Notes: a model not told the origin generated them from the letters alone. Shown: positions 44,601-51,835, counted from the first letter of the stretch. The stretch is DNA of 64,000 bases from Muribaculaceae bacterium (GCA_024400935.1 JAKSLZ010000006.1:1-64000), one strand, 5' to 3'. Translations and numbers: made by a program.

Positions 44601-47193
44601 CAGCTACAAGTTCAGCATCGAAGGACAAAACCTGACATACAACACCATGTTGTCAAAAGACTGGCAACGCAGCAGCAAGCAGACAGCAACTATCGTGTAT
44701 CCTTCGCTCTACATGTACGGCCATGAACTCTTTGGTTACCTGGGCCGTGCTAACGTAATGTACAGCAAGGCAGCAGGCGGACGCGTCATGGCTGCGCCCA
44801 TGGCAATGGTTGAGGAAAGTGCACCAGTAGAGCGCAAGGCGGCCGCAGCCGAAGCTAATGGAGACATGCTGCATGAAGTTGAAGTAGTTGGCTATGGAGT
44901 TGTGAAAAAAAACACCGAAGGACAGGTTTCTCTCGACAATGTGCAGATGCGCATGGCCGACGTGAAGACTGCTCTGTGGCAGCCTATGCTCACCACCAAC
45001 GAGCAGGGCGAACTGGTAGTGGAATTTGACGCTCCGCAATTCAACACTACATGGATTGTACAGGGTATCACTTGGGACAAGGAACTGTACAGCTCTCGCT
45101 TCAACCGCGAGGTGCTCACCCAGAAGGAAGTGATGGTGAAGGCAAGCCTGCCCCGCTTTGTGCGCACCGGCGACAAGGCCACCCTCACCGCAAGCGTGAT
45201 GAACGCTACCGACGAGCTGCGCCAAGCAAAGGCGGTGATCGAACTCTTTGACCCGCGCACCGGCACCGTTGTTGCTACCAAGGAATTCAACGAGCAACTG
45301 CAGCCCAGCGGCACCAACGCGGTGTCAATCGATTGGGACGTGCCCGAGTCGATGGCATTCGTGGGCTTCCGCATCAAGGCGGCAAGCGGCAAACACAGCG
45401 ACGGTGAGCAGGTGATGGTTCCCGTGCTGGCAAGCACTCAACCCATCATCGAGACTCAGCCCTTCTACATCGAGCAGAACGAGCACAGCCACAGTGTGAC
45501 AGTGCCCAGCAATGCCCGCGACGCACGCGTGACACTCGAGTACTGCGACAATCCCACATGGTACTGCGTCACTGCCCTGCCCTCGATATTTGACGACAAC
45601 TACAAGATCAGTACCCGTGCAGCACATACCCTCTTCACCATTGATGTGGCTCAGGGTATAGCTAATGCTAATCCCAAGATTAAGGAAGCCGTTGACCACT
45701 GGAATGCTAACCCGCAGGACAGCGTGCTCGTGTCAATGCTTGCCAAGAACCAGGACCTCAAGATAGGCAACCTGCTGGCTTCGCCCTGGCTCAACGAGAG
45801 CGACCGCCAGACCCTGCGCATGTCGCGCATTGGTGACCTCATGGACAAGGAGAAGATGGCTGCCGAGCGCAAGAAGGTGGTTGAAGCACTGCTCGAGAAC
45901 CAGAACGCCGACGGCGGTTGGTGCTGGTTCAAGTACCCCGGTGCCGAGTCAAGCATCTATACCACTCACGAGGTGCTCGAGCTCATAGGCGAAATCAAGC
46001 ACCTGGGCTATCTGCCCACCGATGCCGACCTCGACAAGGCGGTGAAGCGTGCCCTCGCATGGTATGACAAGGAGCAAGTGCGCATCTACAACGAGCGCAA
46101 GAAATATGACAAGAGCTACAGCGGATTCAGCGACTTCGTCTATGTGCGCACCCTGTTCAAGGATGTGGCCATGAGCAAGGACGCCAAGACCCTCTTCAAC
46201 AACGCCCTCAAGGCGATGAAGAGCGACTGGAGCAAGGGCTTGTCACTGTCGGGCAAGGCTTACTTCGCACTCACGATGGAACGCAACGGCGAGCACAAGA
46301 CCGCTGCAGCCATCACCGAGAGCATACGCCAGTTCAGCATCACCAAGCCCGAACTTGGAACCTACTGGGACAACCTGCAGAGCGGCTGGCGCTACTTTGA
46401 CAAGGTGGCAGTTACAGCAACCATCCTCCAGGCACTCAACGAGGTTGACAACCGCAAGGCAGAGATCGACGCCGTGCGCAAGTGGATGCTGCTGATGAAG
46501 CAGACCAACGACTGGGGTTCATCGAGTCTCGCAGCCGACGCCGTTTACAGCATCCTCTCTACCGGTACCGACTGGCTGCAGCCCGCAAGCCAGGTAAGCA
46601 TTACCGTCGACGGCAAGGCTCTCGACATCGCCGATGCCGAGAAGTATCTGGGCTATGTGCGCCGCACTCTCAGCTGCCAGCCCGGTGCAGTGGTTAACAT
46701 CAACCGCGACGGCACATCACCCGCATGGGGTGCTATCTACAACCAGTTCCGCGCCGAGATGAGTGAGACACCGCAGGTAGCCATCGACGAGCTCTCGATC
46801 AGCAAGGAATACTACGTATATGGCACCGACGGCAAGCTCGTTCCCGCAACCCATCTCAAGGTGGGCGACAAGGTGCAGGTGCGCACCGTCATCAAGTGCA
46901 ACCGCGACCTTGACTTCGTCACCGTGGTCGACGAGCGTGCATCATGCTTCGAACCCGTTGACCAGCTCTCAGGCTACCGCTATGCCGACGGCACCTACTA
47001 CTACCTCGAGACCAAGGACAGCAAGACCAACGCGTTCTACACCAGCCTGAGGAAAGGCACCCACATCATCTCGTATGACGTGTACGTCACCGCCACCGGC
47101 AAGTACAGCGCAGGCGTAGCCTCGGCCCAGTGCCAGTACGCACCCCAAATCGCCGCCCACAGCGCCGGAACCACCCTCGAGATCAAGAGATAA
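41665..47193 (+). CDS. Alpha-2-macroglobulin family protein without thioester, with SusC-like VGYG motif
   Basis: 1842 aa. N-terminal signal peptide MRKLSLSILFIFIMNLFSFMAHG, helical region about 30-290, then macroglobulin domains including MG2 (DIFTDLAIYRPGEKVKWAMV near 490). The central A2M domain is about 1095-1170 (TALWQPMLTTNEQGELVVEF, APQFNTTWIVQGITWD). The C-terminal alpha-toroid is about 1300-1600 (NQNADGGWCWFKYPG, ITESIRQFSITKP). Bacterial A2Ms are periplasmic protease traps. The expected thioester CxEQ is absent: the site reads WYCVTALPSIFDDNYK. Around residue 1070 the segment LHEVEVVGYGVVKK copies the SusC TonB-plug signature. ATG 41665 is preferred to TTG 41656. Bacteroidales A2Ms of this size are common; the thioester-less state implies no covalent capture. 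Confidence 0.9.
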   Translation: MRKLSLSILFIFIMNLFSFMAHGAEKKIDFNYPKDVSKNAIVDLESALKTGNGELTVDALIRYSIAQSGISEENLGEIIDRIEGTIKKEKRPEIKALLYYFEARVFEDYVKNANVREAIDIEGEKPSKDYSEWTNVQFLAKIEELFKLAVADRQALEAVKVTDLPNIIKCNELGATYVPNLYLFLASEVMKKSSSSDLKEDYLQSAKATSVPAYLYAVDKYNGSKRNEVYEQYRDNEHCGILLPDWTSNKEDYAKLKDYLARFPKGIYAPNVQNTINRMESKHVNLTVPRRITKGETAKVKAKYNNVERVTLNVYRIPDKEIGNSSFSYTLSRLEKVQTINLDLEGTVPFEGEKQVEVKGLDYGKYVIVPSYIADGKEQIDENINWRDDLTVSDLAIFTLEQSDKQNKVFVVNPMTGAPVAGVEVSMDYKYDNIHIKATTDKGGMAVIPGNVERCEIKAVKGSDKYADALSYYRNSFGSGTSNNIDIFTDLAIYRPGEKVKWAMVAYYTGDNSRELQPNTKFKVKFNDTNNKEITSVDVKTDEFGRAEGTFDIPTDRLNGSFKIEVSKGDDSRGYAIGYKRINVSEYKTPTFDITYTTKRGAFVAKEPVVIEGNAKTYSGLPVPGSEVKVTLNKNEWSWNWRHYMPSYKGDVLMDTTVVTDAQGNFKLEFPAEMFEENKGASKYYWSRYNYSVEAKCTNAAGETHEATKSFIVGSRRGIEMADEATFLNEKQYDIPISYRTTSETEKSVVCTYELINKETKETVKTGNFDTAEPKVDFTAVPSGEYTLKAHILAADKDETDADAQMTLVLWRKTDKQAPVKDCALWLPKTDIKADANGKASFLVGTSTPEAHIYMVVASHKGVERSEWLHYTAPGMHTVNVTVPERDEEALNITLYTYYKNKENTQSVYVSCEARERSINMEATSFRDKLVPGTPERWTFKVTDKQGKPVNAAVMLEMFDKALNTLANNTWHFYPYWSRSYKFSIEGQNLTYNTMLSKDWQRSSKQTATIVYPSLYMYGHELFGYLGRANVMYSKAAGGRVMAAPMAMVEESAPVERKAAAAEANGDMLHEVEVVGYGVVKKNTEGQVSLDNVQMRMADVKTALWQPMLTTNEQGELVVEFDAPQFNTTWIVQGITWDKELYSSRFNREVLTQKEVMVKASLPRFVRTGDKATLTASVMNATDELRQAKAVIELFDPRTGTVVATKEFNEQLQPSGTNAVSIDWDVPESMAFVGFRIKAASGKHSDGEQVMVPVLASTQPIIETQPFYIEQNEHSHSVTVPSNARDARVTLEYCDNPTWYCVTALPSIFDDNYKISTRAAHTLFTIDVAQGIANANPKIKEAVDHWNANPQDSVLVSMLAKNQDLKIGNLLASPWLNESDRQTLRMSRIGDLMDKEKMAAERKKVVEALLENQNADGGWCWFKYPGAESSIYTTHEVLELIGEIKHLGYLPTDADLDKAVKRALAWYDKEQVRIYNERKKYDKSYSGFSDFVYVRTLFKDVAMSKDAKTLFNNALKAMKSDWSKGLSLSGKAYFALTMERNGEHKTAAAITESIRQFSITKPELGTYWDNLQSGWRYFDKVAVTATILQALNEVDNRKAEIDAVRKWMLLMKQTNDWGSSSLAADAVYSILSTGTDWLQPASQVSITVDGKALDIADAEKYLGYVRRTLSCQPGAVVNINRDGTSPAWGAIYNQFRAEMSETPQVAIDELSISKEYYVYGTDGKLVPATHLKVGDKVQVRTVIKCNRDLDFVTVVDERASCFEPVDQLSGYRYADGTYYYLETKDSKTNAFYTSLRKGTHIISYDVYVTATGKYSAGVASAQCQYAPQIAAHSAGTTLEIKR

Positions 47194-47234
47194 AAGATCA
47201 AGAGATAAGAGATAAGAGACAAGAGATAAAAGAG
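47181..47234. repeat. AAGAGATA tandem repeat
   Basis: Imperfect units AAGAGATAA, AAGATCAAGAGATAAG, AGATAAGAGAC and AAGAGATAAAAG spanning the stop codon of the A2M gene. Probably replication slippage. Confidence 0.6.
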
Positions 47235-47238
47235 GTGA

Positions 47239-47278
47239 GTTGCCCAGCCATAAACGTGTGACGATATGGCTGGGCAAC
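47239..47278. repeat. REP-type hairpin, 13-bp perfect stem
   Basis: GTTGCCCAGCCAT (47239-47251) pairs with ATGGCTGGGCAAC (47266-47278). Shares the CCAGCCAT/ATGGCTGG core with the other REPs of the locus. Confidence 0.8.
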
Positions 47279-47386
47279 ATCCCTTTAGGGATGCTGATGC
47301 GGTAGCCAGCCATGAAGGCGTGCGAAGCAGGCCGATATGGCTGGAAACGATGACACCCCACCACCCCATGCCTTTAGGTATGGGAT
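47272..47386 (+). repeat. REP unit R1, 115 bp, with GTAG guide
   Basis: Contains CATCCC-TTTA-GGGATG, then GTAG (47302-47305) directly at the foot of CCAGCCAT (47306-47313)/ATGGCTGG (47337-47344), then CCCATGCC-TTTA-GGTATGGG. GTAG at a hairpin foot is the recognition mark of REP transposases. Confidence 0.8.
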
Positions 47387-47408
47387 AAACAACGATAATA
47401 CAAAAACA

Positions 47409-47867
47409 ATGGCAAATACTTATACCCAAATATTCCTTCATGTGGTTTTCTCGGTAAAAAACCGTGAATCCCTCATCTCGCAGGAAATCGAGACGGAACT
47501 CTACCCTTATATCTGCGGCGCTTGTATCAACCGCAAACACCATGTCCACGCCATAGGCGGGGTGCATGACCACATCCACATGCTTATAGGAATGCATCCA
47601 TCGGAATCAATCAGCGACCTCATTAAGGCTCTGAAAATCCAATCAACGTTGTGGATAAAAGAGAAATTTGGCGTGGCTAATTTTGCGTGGCAATCAGGAT
47701 TTGCCGCATTCTCCTATAGCAAATCCCAGTTACCCCAAGTAATCAATTACATCAACCATCAGAAAGAACACCACAAAGTGGTTTCGCTTGACAACGAGAT
47801 GGAAACCATCATGCAACGTTCAGGATTAGATTACAACAAAGATTACCTGCTGAAGGGTGTTGACTAA
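47409..47867 (+). CDS. REP-associated tyrosine transposase (Y1, IS200/IS605-like)
   Basis: 152 aa. Y1_Tnp fold: N-terminal YTQIFLHVVFSVKNRESLI, metal-binding HUH motif in IGGVHDHIHMLIGMHP, and catalytic Tyr in LPQVINYINHQKEHH. The enzyme nicks and joins single-stranded DNA. Single gene with no TnpB, flanked by REP hairpins with GTAG, as for RAYTs. ATG 47409 is chosen; an in-frame ATG at 47337 lies within the R1 repeat and would add 24 repeat-encoded residues. Appears intact. Confidence 0.9.
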   Translation: MANTYTQIFLHVVFSVKNRESLISQEIETELYPYICGACINRKHHVHAIGGVHDHIHMLIGMHPSESISDLIKALKIQSTLWIKEKFGVANFAWQSGFAAFSYSKSQLPQVINYINHQKEHHKVVSLDNEMETIMQRSGLDYNKDYLLKGVD

Positions 47868-47907
47868 TACCGTACCTAAAGGCACGGATATTGTTACGGA
47901 CCTCATT

Positions 47908-47950
47908 CCAGCCATATCGGTCCGCTTCGCGGCCCTTCATGGCTGGCTAC
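47908..47950 (-). repeat. Inverted REP after the transposase gene
   Basis: Minus strand GTAG (47950-47947), CCAGCCAT (47946-47939) and ATGGCTGG (47915-47908). A hairpin with TAAA loop (CCGTACC-TAAA-GGCACGG, about 47869-47887) precedes it. Together they mirror the two hairpins upstream of the gene. Confidence 0.8.
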
Positions 47951-48048
47951 CATATTTCATCCCGCTGGGATGATTAAATACCACCCATAATCAAATGTTT
48001 TTACATGCATCTCCTTGCCAAATGTCATTGATATTACGATTACGTCAA

Positions 48049-48311
48049 GCAACATCCCGTAGGGATGCTGATGCGGTAGCCAGCCATGAAAATGCGACGC
48101 AAGGAGCATCAACATGGATAAGTGCAACATCCCGTAGGGATGCTGATGCGGTAGCCAGCCATGAAGATGCGACGCAAGGAGCATCAACATGGATAAGGGC
48201 AACATCCCTTTAGGGATGCTGATACGGTAGCCAGCCATGAAGGCGTGCGAAGCAAGCCGATATGGCTGGAAACGATGACACCCCACCACCCCATGCCTTT
48301 AGGTATGGGAT
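48049..48311 (+). repeat. Array of three REP units with 75-bp period
   Basis: GCAACATCCC starts at 48049, 48124 and 48199. Units 1 and 2 have hairpin CCATG-AA-GATGC/GCATC-AA-CATGG; unit 3 is the R1 type. Together with the inverted REP it explains the 562-nt gap between the transposase and NUDIX genes; 48312-48429 shows nothing. Confidence 0.8.
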
Positions 48312-48429
48312 TACACACACAACACATGCAATAACAAACCCAAAGAGGTGGAGGCCGCTTGGATTTGCGGTCTCCCCCTTATTCTATGTCTTTTTTCTTT
48401 TTGTTTTGCCTTTTAGAAGTCTCAACTCA

Positions 48430-49242
48430 TTACTCGAAATAGACGCGGGCGTAGGAGCCGGTCTCGCGCATGCGTTTGCCGTAGAAGTCGGACTCATCGA
48501 CCACTTCTACGTCGGTCTCGCCCAGGAAACTCTCGTCAATCATGTCGCGCATCTCGTCAAACTTGGCCTGTGCTTCCTCTTGCGAGGCGAAGCGGTAACT
48601 GTCGCTGCCGCTGGCTCCGCTGCTGTTGTAGTAGTCAAACTGCACCACGATTTTCTTAGTGGGCGCAGCCGTCTCTTGCTTCACGGGCTCGGGCACGTTG
48701 TGGGTGGCAAAGTAGCGCCACAGCGGAGCCGCCATGAGCGCCTGCAGCATCTCGTTGCGGGTGAGCATATCAAGCACCTCGCGCTGCGACATGAGCAGCA
48801 CCTCGATGTCCTCGCTCTCGTCGAGCGACTGCCCTGCCACGCGCTCCACGCCCACGGCAAGGAAGCAGTGGGTGATGTTGTCGCATATACTGGGATTCTG
48901 CCCTATCGTCATTATCTCGGTCCATTCGCCTCCGGCATAGCCTGTCTCCTCGAGCAACTCGCGGCGTGCGCTCTGCTCAGCCGTCTCGCCGTCTTCACAC
49001 TTGCCGGCACACAGCTCCACCATCACCGTGTCCATAGCGTGGCGGTACTGACGCACCATCACCATCTCTCCGTTAGTGGTGATAGCGATGATATTGACCC
49101 AGTCAGGGTACTCCAGCACATAGTGCTCGGGGTTGATGACACCATTGGGCAGCTGCACCTTGTCGACACGCGCAGTGAGCCACGGCCGCTGAATGATGTA
49201 GCGGCTCTCAAGCGTAGTCCATTTCTGTATCTCCTTTGCCAT
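48430..49242 (-). CDS. NUDIX hydrolase with C-terminal extension
   Basis: 270 aa. Nudix box about residues 80-102: GETAEQSARRELLEETGY fits Gx5Ex7REUxEExGU. Preceding VQLPNGVINPEHYVLEYPD and MVRQYRHAMDTVMVELCAG resemble ADP-ribose/nucleoside-diphosphate-sugar pyrophosphatases, which hydrolyse a diphosphate bond using Mg2+. After residue about 190 an extra 80 residues (IVVQFDYYNSSG, FDEMRDMIDESFLGE) form a probable separate small domain. A TAACTTTG box (49260-49267) lies 17 nt upstream, so the leader is very short. Confidence 0.88.
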   Translation of the reverse strand: MAKEIQKWTTLESRYIIQRPWLTARVDKVQLPNGVINPEHYVLEYPDWVNIIAITTNGEMVMVRQYRHAMDTVMVELCAGKCEDGETAEQSARRELLEETGYAGGEWTEIMTIGQNPSICDNITHCFLAVGVERVAGQSLDESEDIEVLLMSQREVLDMLTRNEMLQALMAAPLWRYFATHNVPEPVKQETAAPTKKIVVQFDYYNSSGASGSDSYRFASQEEAQAKFDEMRDMIDESFLGETDVEVVDESDFYGKRMRETGSYARVYFE

Positions 49243-49259
49243 AATAAGTTTCTTTTGTG

Positions 49260-49267
49260 CAAAGTTA
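49260..49267 (-). promoter_or_regulatory. -7 box of the NUDIX gene
   Basis: Minus-strand TAACTTTG. The -33 position (49288-49291) reads TTTT, a partial match. Confidence 0.55.
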
Positions 49268-49429
49268 GTTTATTTACCCGAGAAATAAAAATCCTACTCC
49301 CCAAAGTAACTACAAACCCCCATTTTACACTTTTTCAACCATGAATTACATTAAAAAGGATGATATTTAAAGAAAAATCAGTATTTTTGTGGTCAAGTAT
49401 AATAGTAAATATTCAAAACAGCAATTAGG

Positions 49430-49888
49430 ATGAAACTCTTTCATGGAACAGATTCTATTGTTATTACCCCCGAAATCCGAGTAGTTGGTTTTACAAAAGA
49501 TTTCGGATATGGATTTTATTGCACTCATATAGAACGACAGGCAAAACGCTGGGCCGTATCAAAGCGACATCCTCACATCGTCTGTATATATGAATATGAA
49601 CCTGATGAGAACCTCAACATCAAACAATTCCCAGAGATGACCGACGAATGGCTCGACTTTGTTGCGGCATGCCGTCATGGCGAGTCACATCCTTTCGATA
49701 TTGTTGAAGGACCAATGGCCGATGATGAAGTGTGGGACTATGTTGAAGATTTTCTTTCAGGTCGCATTACAAGGGACGCCTTCTGGGCACTTGCAAAATT
49801 TAAGCACCCAACCCATCAAATTGTATTCTGTAACGACAAAGCTTTAGCATCCTTGAAATATATTGATTACTACGAAATTAAGAAATAA
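49430..49888 (+). CDS. DUF3990 protein, ADP-ribosyltransferase-like toxin candidate
   Basis: 152 aa, full length for DUF3990. KLFHGTDSIV supplies the N-terminal His of an ART-type triad. DFGYGFYCTHIERQAKRWA contains the Tyr and the helix that follows. HQIVFCNDKALASL gives the third motif (Gln instead of Glu). VGFTKDFG and DFVAACRHGESHPFDIVEGP are also family hallmarks. The ART assignment is known for the superfamily; toxicity is inference from size and pairing. Partner gene follows after 2 nt. A TATTTTTG box at 49382-49389 may be its promoter; no -33 match. Confidence 0.75.
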   Translation: MKLFHGTDSIVITPEIRVVGFTKDFGYGFYCTHIERQAKRWAVSKRHPHIVCIYEYEPDENLNIKQFPEMTDEWLDFVAACRHGESHPFDIVEGPMADDEVWDYVEDFLSGRITRDAFWALAKFKHPTHQIVFCNDKALASLKYIDYYEIKK

Positions 49889-49890
49889 CC

Positions 49891-50361
49891 ATGACTAATA
49901 TATATTTCCACGACGAAAAGATAACCTTCAACGACCTTTACTTCGTCTGCTACATGATAGAGCGCACAGCCCGTAGCATCAAGCAAAGGAACTGGTATGT
50001 AGTGAACAGCCTCGGTAGCGAGGGGCTTGCTCGACAGCTATCTATCGCAGAGACCAACCATTGTCTCAACCCCGACCAGGTTGTTAGCGAATGGAAGCAA
50101 GAATATCATCTTGTAGAGGGAAATGTAGATGTCACAAAGGTTGATAGTGAATACACCGACAAAGTGCCTACGGCTCTACAAATGGGTAAAGTTTATGCTC
50201 GTCTTATTGATTCTATTTCAAAACAAGGCCGAGATTTAGTACAGACAATACTGAACGTCTATGCCTCACCCATCTGCAAAGCGATAGACAACTACAACTC
50301 CAGCGCTTACTTTGAACCCAGCTACGTTCAGCTACGCGCATTCTACAACGGCAGCTTCTAA
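49891..50361 (+). CDS. Partner of the DUF3990 protein, antitoxin candidate
   Basis: 156 aa, cytoplasmic, mainly helical, no signal peptide. N-terminal FNDLYFVCYMIERTARSIKQ, then RNWYVVNSLGSEGLARQLSI, NHCLNPDQVVSEWKQEYHLV, and C-terminal TALQMGKVYARLIDSI plus FEPSYVQLRAFYNGSF. I do not recognise a named family, and it does not look like the short DUF3791 protein that often accompanies DUF3990. The 2-nt gap means the pair is cotranslated. It ends 127 nt before a strong terminator. Confidence 0.6.
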   Translation: MTNIYFHDEKITFNDLYFVCYMIERTARSIKQRNWYVVNSLGSEGLARQLSIAETNHCLNPDQVVSEWKQEYHLVEGNVDVTKVDSEYTDKVPTALQMGKVYARLIDSISKQGRDLVQTILNVYASPICKAIDNYNSSAYFEPSYVQLRAFYNGSF

Positions 50362-50488
50362 CGATTCTCTACACAAAGCAACAACTTTATTTTCACCATC
50401 TTGACAGAGACAACATCGCCATTTCAGGAAATGAAGCAAACCAGAGGTGTTTTTGTAGTCAAGCACGAAAACAAGAAACAAGAAAACA

Positions 50489-50527
50489 AGGGCTAGTGGT
50501 CAGTTCCACCAGCCCTAATTTATTTTA
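50489..50527. terminator. Bidirectional terminator after the DUF3990 pair
   Basis: AGGGCTAGTGG (50489-50499) with CCACCAGCCCT (50506-50516), 11 bp including one wobble, then AATTTATTTTATTG. Its opposite strand can end the decayed gene 50525-50977. Confidence 0.8.
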
Positions 50528-50977
50528 TTGTTTGATAACTACCTTACTTGTATAGTTAGAGAAAACCATAATTTGAACACCGGGTTCATCTTCCCTTATC
50601 GGTTGACCTTGCAAGTTATATCTAGCTACTTCCGTAACTTCTTCATCCGAATCGATTGTTTGGATTGCCCCAGGAGTAGGATTGTTGTTTTTTGATAAAA
50701 GGAAAATTTCATAAGCAGTATCCATTGTTACAAATTCAACAACAAAGCCATTTTTTGAGAGCAAATTAATATACTTGGTATTGTTTCCCTGAAACTACTA
50801 GTATTCCCACTATAATTATATTTACTTTCAACTCCAGAAGGCAGATCGCCATAAAGATACATAGTAGGATGTTCTGTTATGCGAGTGCTAGCGTAAGCAA
50901 TCATACGCCTAACTTTTTTGAGCAAAAGCATTAGCACTAAACACCAATAGCAATAATAACGATAGTTATTTTTTCAT
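50525..50977 (-). pseudogene. Decayed small exported protein with T9SS-type C-terminus
   Basis: From ATG 50977 the frame reads MKK, TAA, then LSLLLLLVFSANAFAQKS, a clear signal peptide behind a nonsense codon. A stop follows at an A6 run and the reading continues in another frame (RRMIAYASTRITEHPTMYLY). A second shift is near 50800, after which FVVEFVTMDTAYEIFLL leads to the C-terminal VARYNLQGQPI and TSKVVIKQ, typical of a T9SS sorting tail. At least one nonsense codon and two frameshifts. Original product about 150 aa. Confidence 0.7.
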
Positions 50978-51007
50978 AACTTGGATTGAATATATTTTAT
51001 TATTTTA

Positions 51008-51349
51008 TTATTTTATTTTCTTATTTATATCTTTCAAAGAAAGTGAAATGTTTGCTAACACCTTCATCACACAGGAAGTAACTATGGTAGTAAATAATGC
51101 TACTACTGAAATCATTATACCACCAGGATTAACTTCTTTGCCGGAACTGTAAGAATAAGTGTCGTATGGTTTATCAACAAAACCTAAGACAATGAAGCAA
51201 ATGAAGCTACCTATAATACCAACAACCATTACCACAGTTGCCAGTGTTTTAAGCATATTTTCTGGGCCATTTTCATCTTTAGTATTTGAAATAGTGTTTT
51301 CTACTTCAGGTTCTTCAACCGTGTTTAGTTCTTTTCTTTCTTCTTCCAT
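51008..51349 (-). CDS. Small two-TM membrane protein of unknown function
   Basis: 113 aa. An acidic, Glu-rich cytoplasmic N-terminus (MEEERKELNTVEEPEVENT) precedes two transmembrane helices (TLATVVMVVGIIGSFICFIV and GIMISVVALFTTIVTSCVM) and a short C-terminal helix ISLSLKDINKKIK. ATG 51349 is chosen; an upstream in-frame extension reads through the structured region 51380-51690 and looks non-coding. Lies downstream of that region on the same strand, so it may carry it as a leader. No family recognised. Confidence 0.55.
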   Translation of the reverse strand: MEEERKELNTVEEPEVENTISNTKDENGPENMLKTLATVVMVVGIIGSFICFIVLGFVDKPYDTYSYSSGKEVNPGGIMISVVALFTTIVTSCVMKVLANISLSLKDINKKIK

Positions 51350-51379
51350 AGAATCTATTATTTTATATGGTTTGTACTC

Positions 51380-51690
51380 ATAATAAGAAACAGCGTTTCT
51401 CACGTCCCTTTTGAAACACCAAAAGAAAGCGTGGGACGATGTCGTTGTCAATTGAAACAAAGGCATCGCCAAACGCCTTACCCGAAATTGAACAACCCAC
51501 CCCCACGCCGTTACTTATACAGCACCCGCTTGCACGGGATGGGTATACAAGTACAGCGAAGGCGTTTCTGGTTGCCTCAATGTCCTTCGGGTTGAAATTG
51601 GCGATTTCTTGTTTCAGGAATTGAAGCGAAACGCTTTCAAAAATATGTCCTTCAAGTAGCGGCTTCTGCCACCATTGCTTGAATTGATGC
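51380..51690 (-). ncRNA. Candidate structured RNA or long structured leader
   Basis: About 310 nt behind its own promoter. AGGCA(5 nt)AAACGCCTT (51461-51479) pairs with AAGGCGTTT(5 nt)TGCCT (51559-51577) around an inner hairpin TACTTATA...CCCG-CTTGCA-CGGG...TAT-AC-AAGTA (51512-51553). CCCGAA (51481-51486) could pair with TTCGGG (51586-51591) outside the main stem, a possible pseudoknot. A further stem is CGTCCC (51403-51408)/GGGACG (51433-51438) enclosing CTTTTG/CAAAAG. The 104-codon open frame across it has no start codon downstream of the promoter. Family not recognised. It also explains most of the 486-nt gap 51350-51835. Confidence 0.5.
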
Positions 51691-51721
51691 AAAGATAGTT
51701 ATTTTTGACGAAAGAAAGAAA
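51690..51721 (-). promoter_or_regulatory. Promoter of the structured RNA candidate
   Basis: Minus strand TTTC (51721-51718), 20 nt, TATCTTTG (51697-51690). Confidence 0.6.
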
Positions 51722-51786
51722 AATAGTAGTGTTTTTTTAATCGAGGTGGTTATATCACATAAATCGAATTTAAATGTGGGGATTTT

Positions 51787-51818
51787 CTTGACTGGTTGAT
51801 AAGTTTGTTGTAACTTCG
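51787..51818 (+). promoter_or_regulatory. Probable promoter of the acyltransferase gene
   Basis: CTTG (51787-51790), 20 nt, TAACTTCG (51811-51818); both elements are one base off consensus. Confidence 0.45.
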
Positions 51819-51835
51819 TGGCGTAAAACCCGAGA

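Larger units (their letters stand above)
47239..48311. mobile_element. RAYT transposase gene with flanking REP hairpins
   Basis: A cassette of a single-domain Y1 transposase gene flanked by hairpins. Those before the gene are in plus orientation, the one directly after is inverted, then three further plus-orientation units follow. A 115-bp sequence before the gene (47272-47386) recurs beyond it (48197-48311) with 2 mismatches. Confidence 0.8.

Noticed and set aside
47995..48213. 72-codon frame with repeated amino-acid blocks
   Set aside because: It is simply the translation of the 75-bp REP units.
48049..48311. CRISPR array
   Set aside because: Units are 75 bp, almost wholly identical without unique spacers, and no cas gene is near; they are REP units.
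48262..49344. 360-codon plus-strand frame starting in the REP repeat
   Set aside because: Its start belongs to the repeat and the rest is antisense to the NUDIX gene.
51378..51692. 104-codon minus frame
   Set aside because: Its only ATG lies inside the -7 promoter box and no later start exists; RNA structure explains the region better, although a conserved small protein is not fully excluded.
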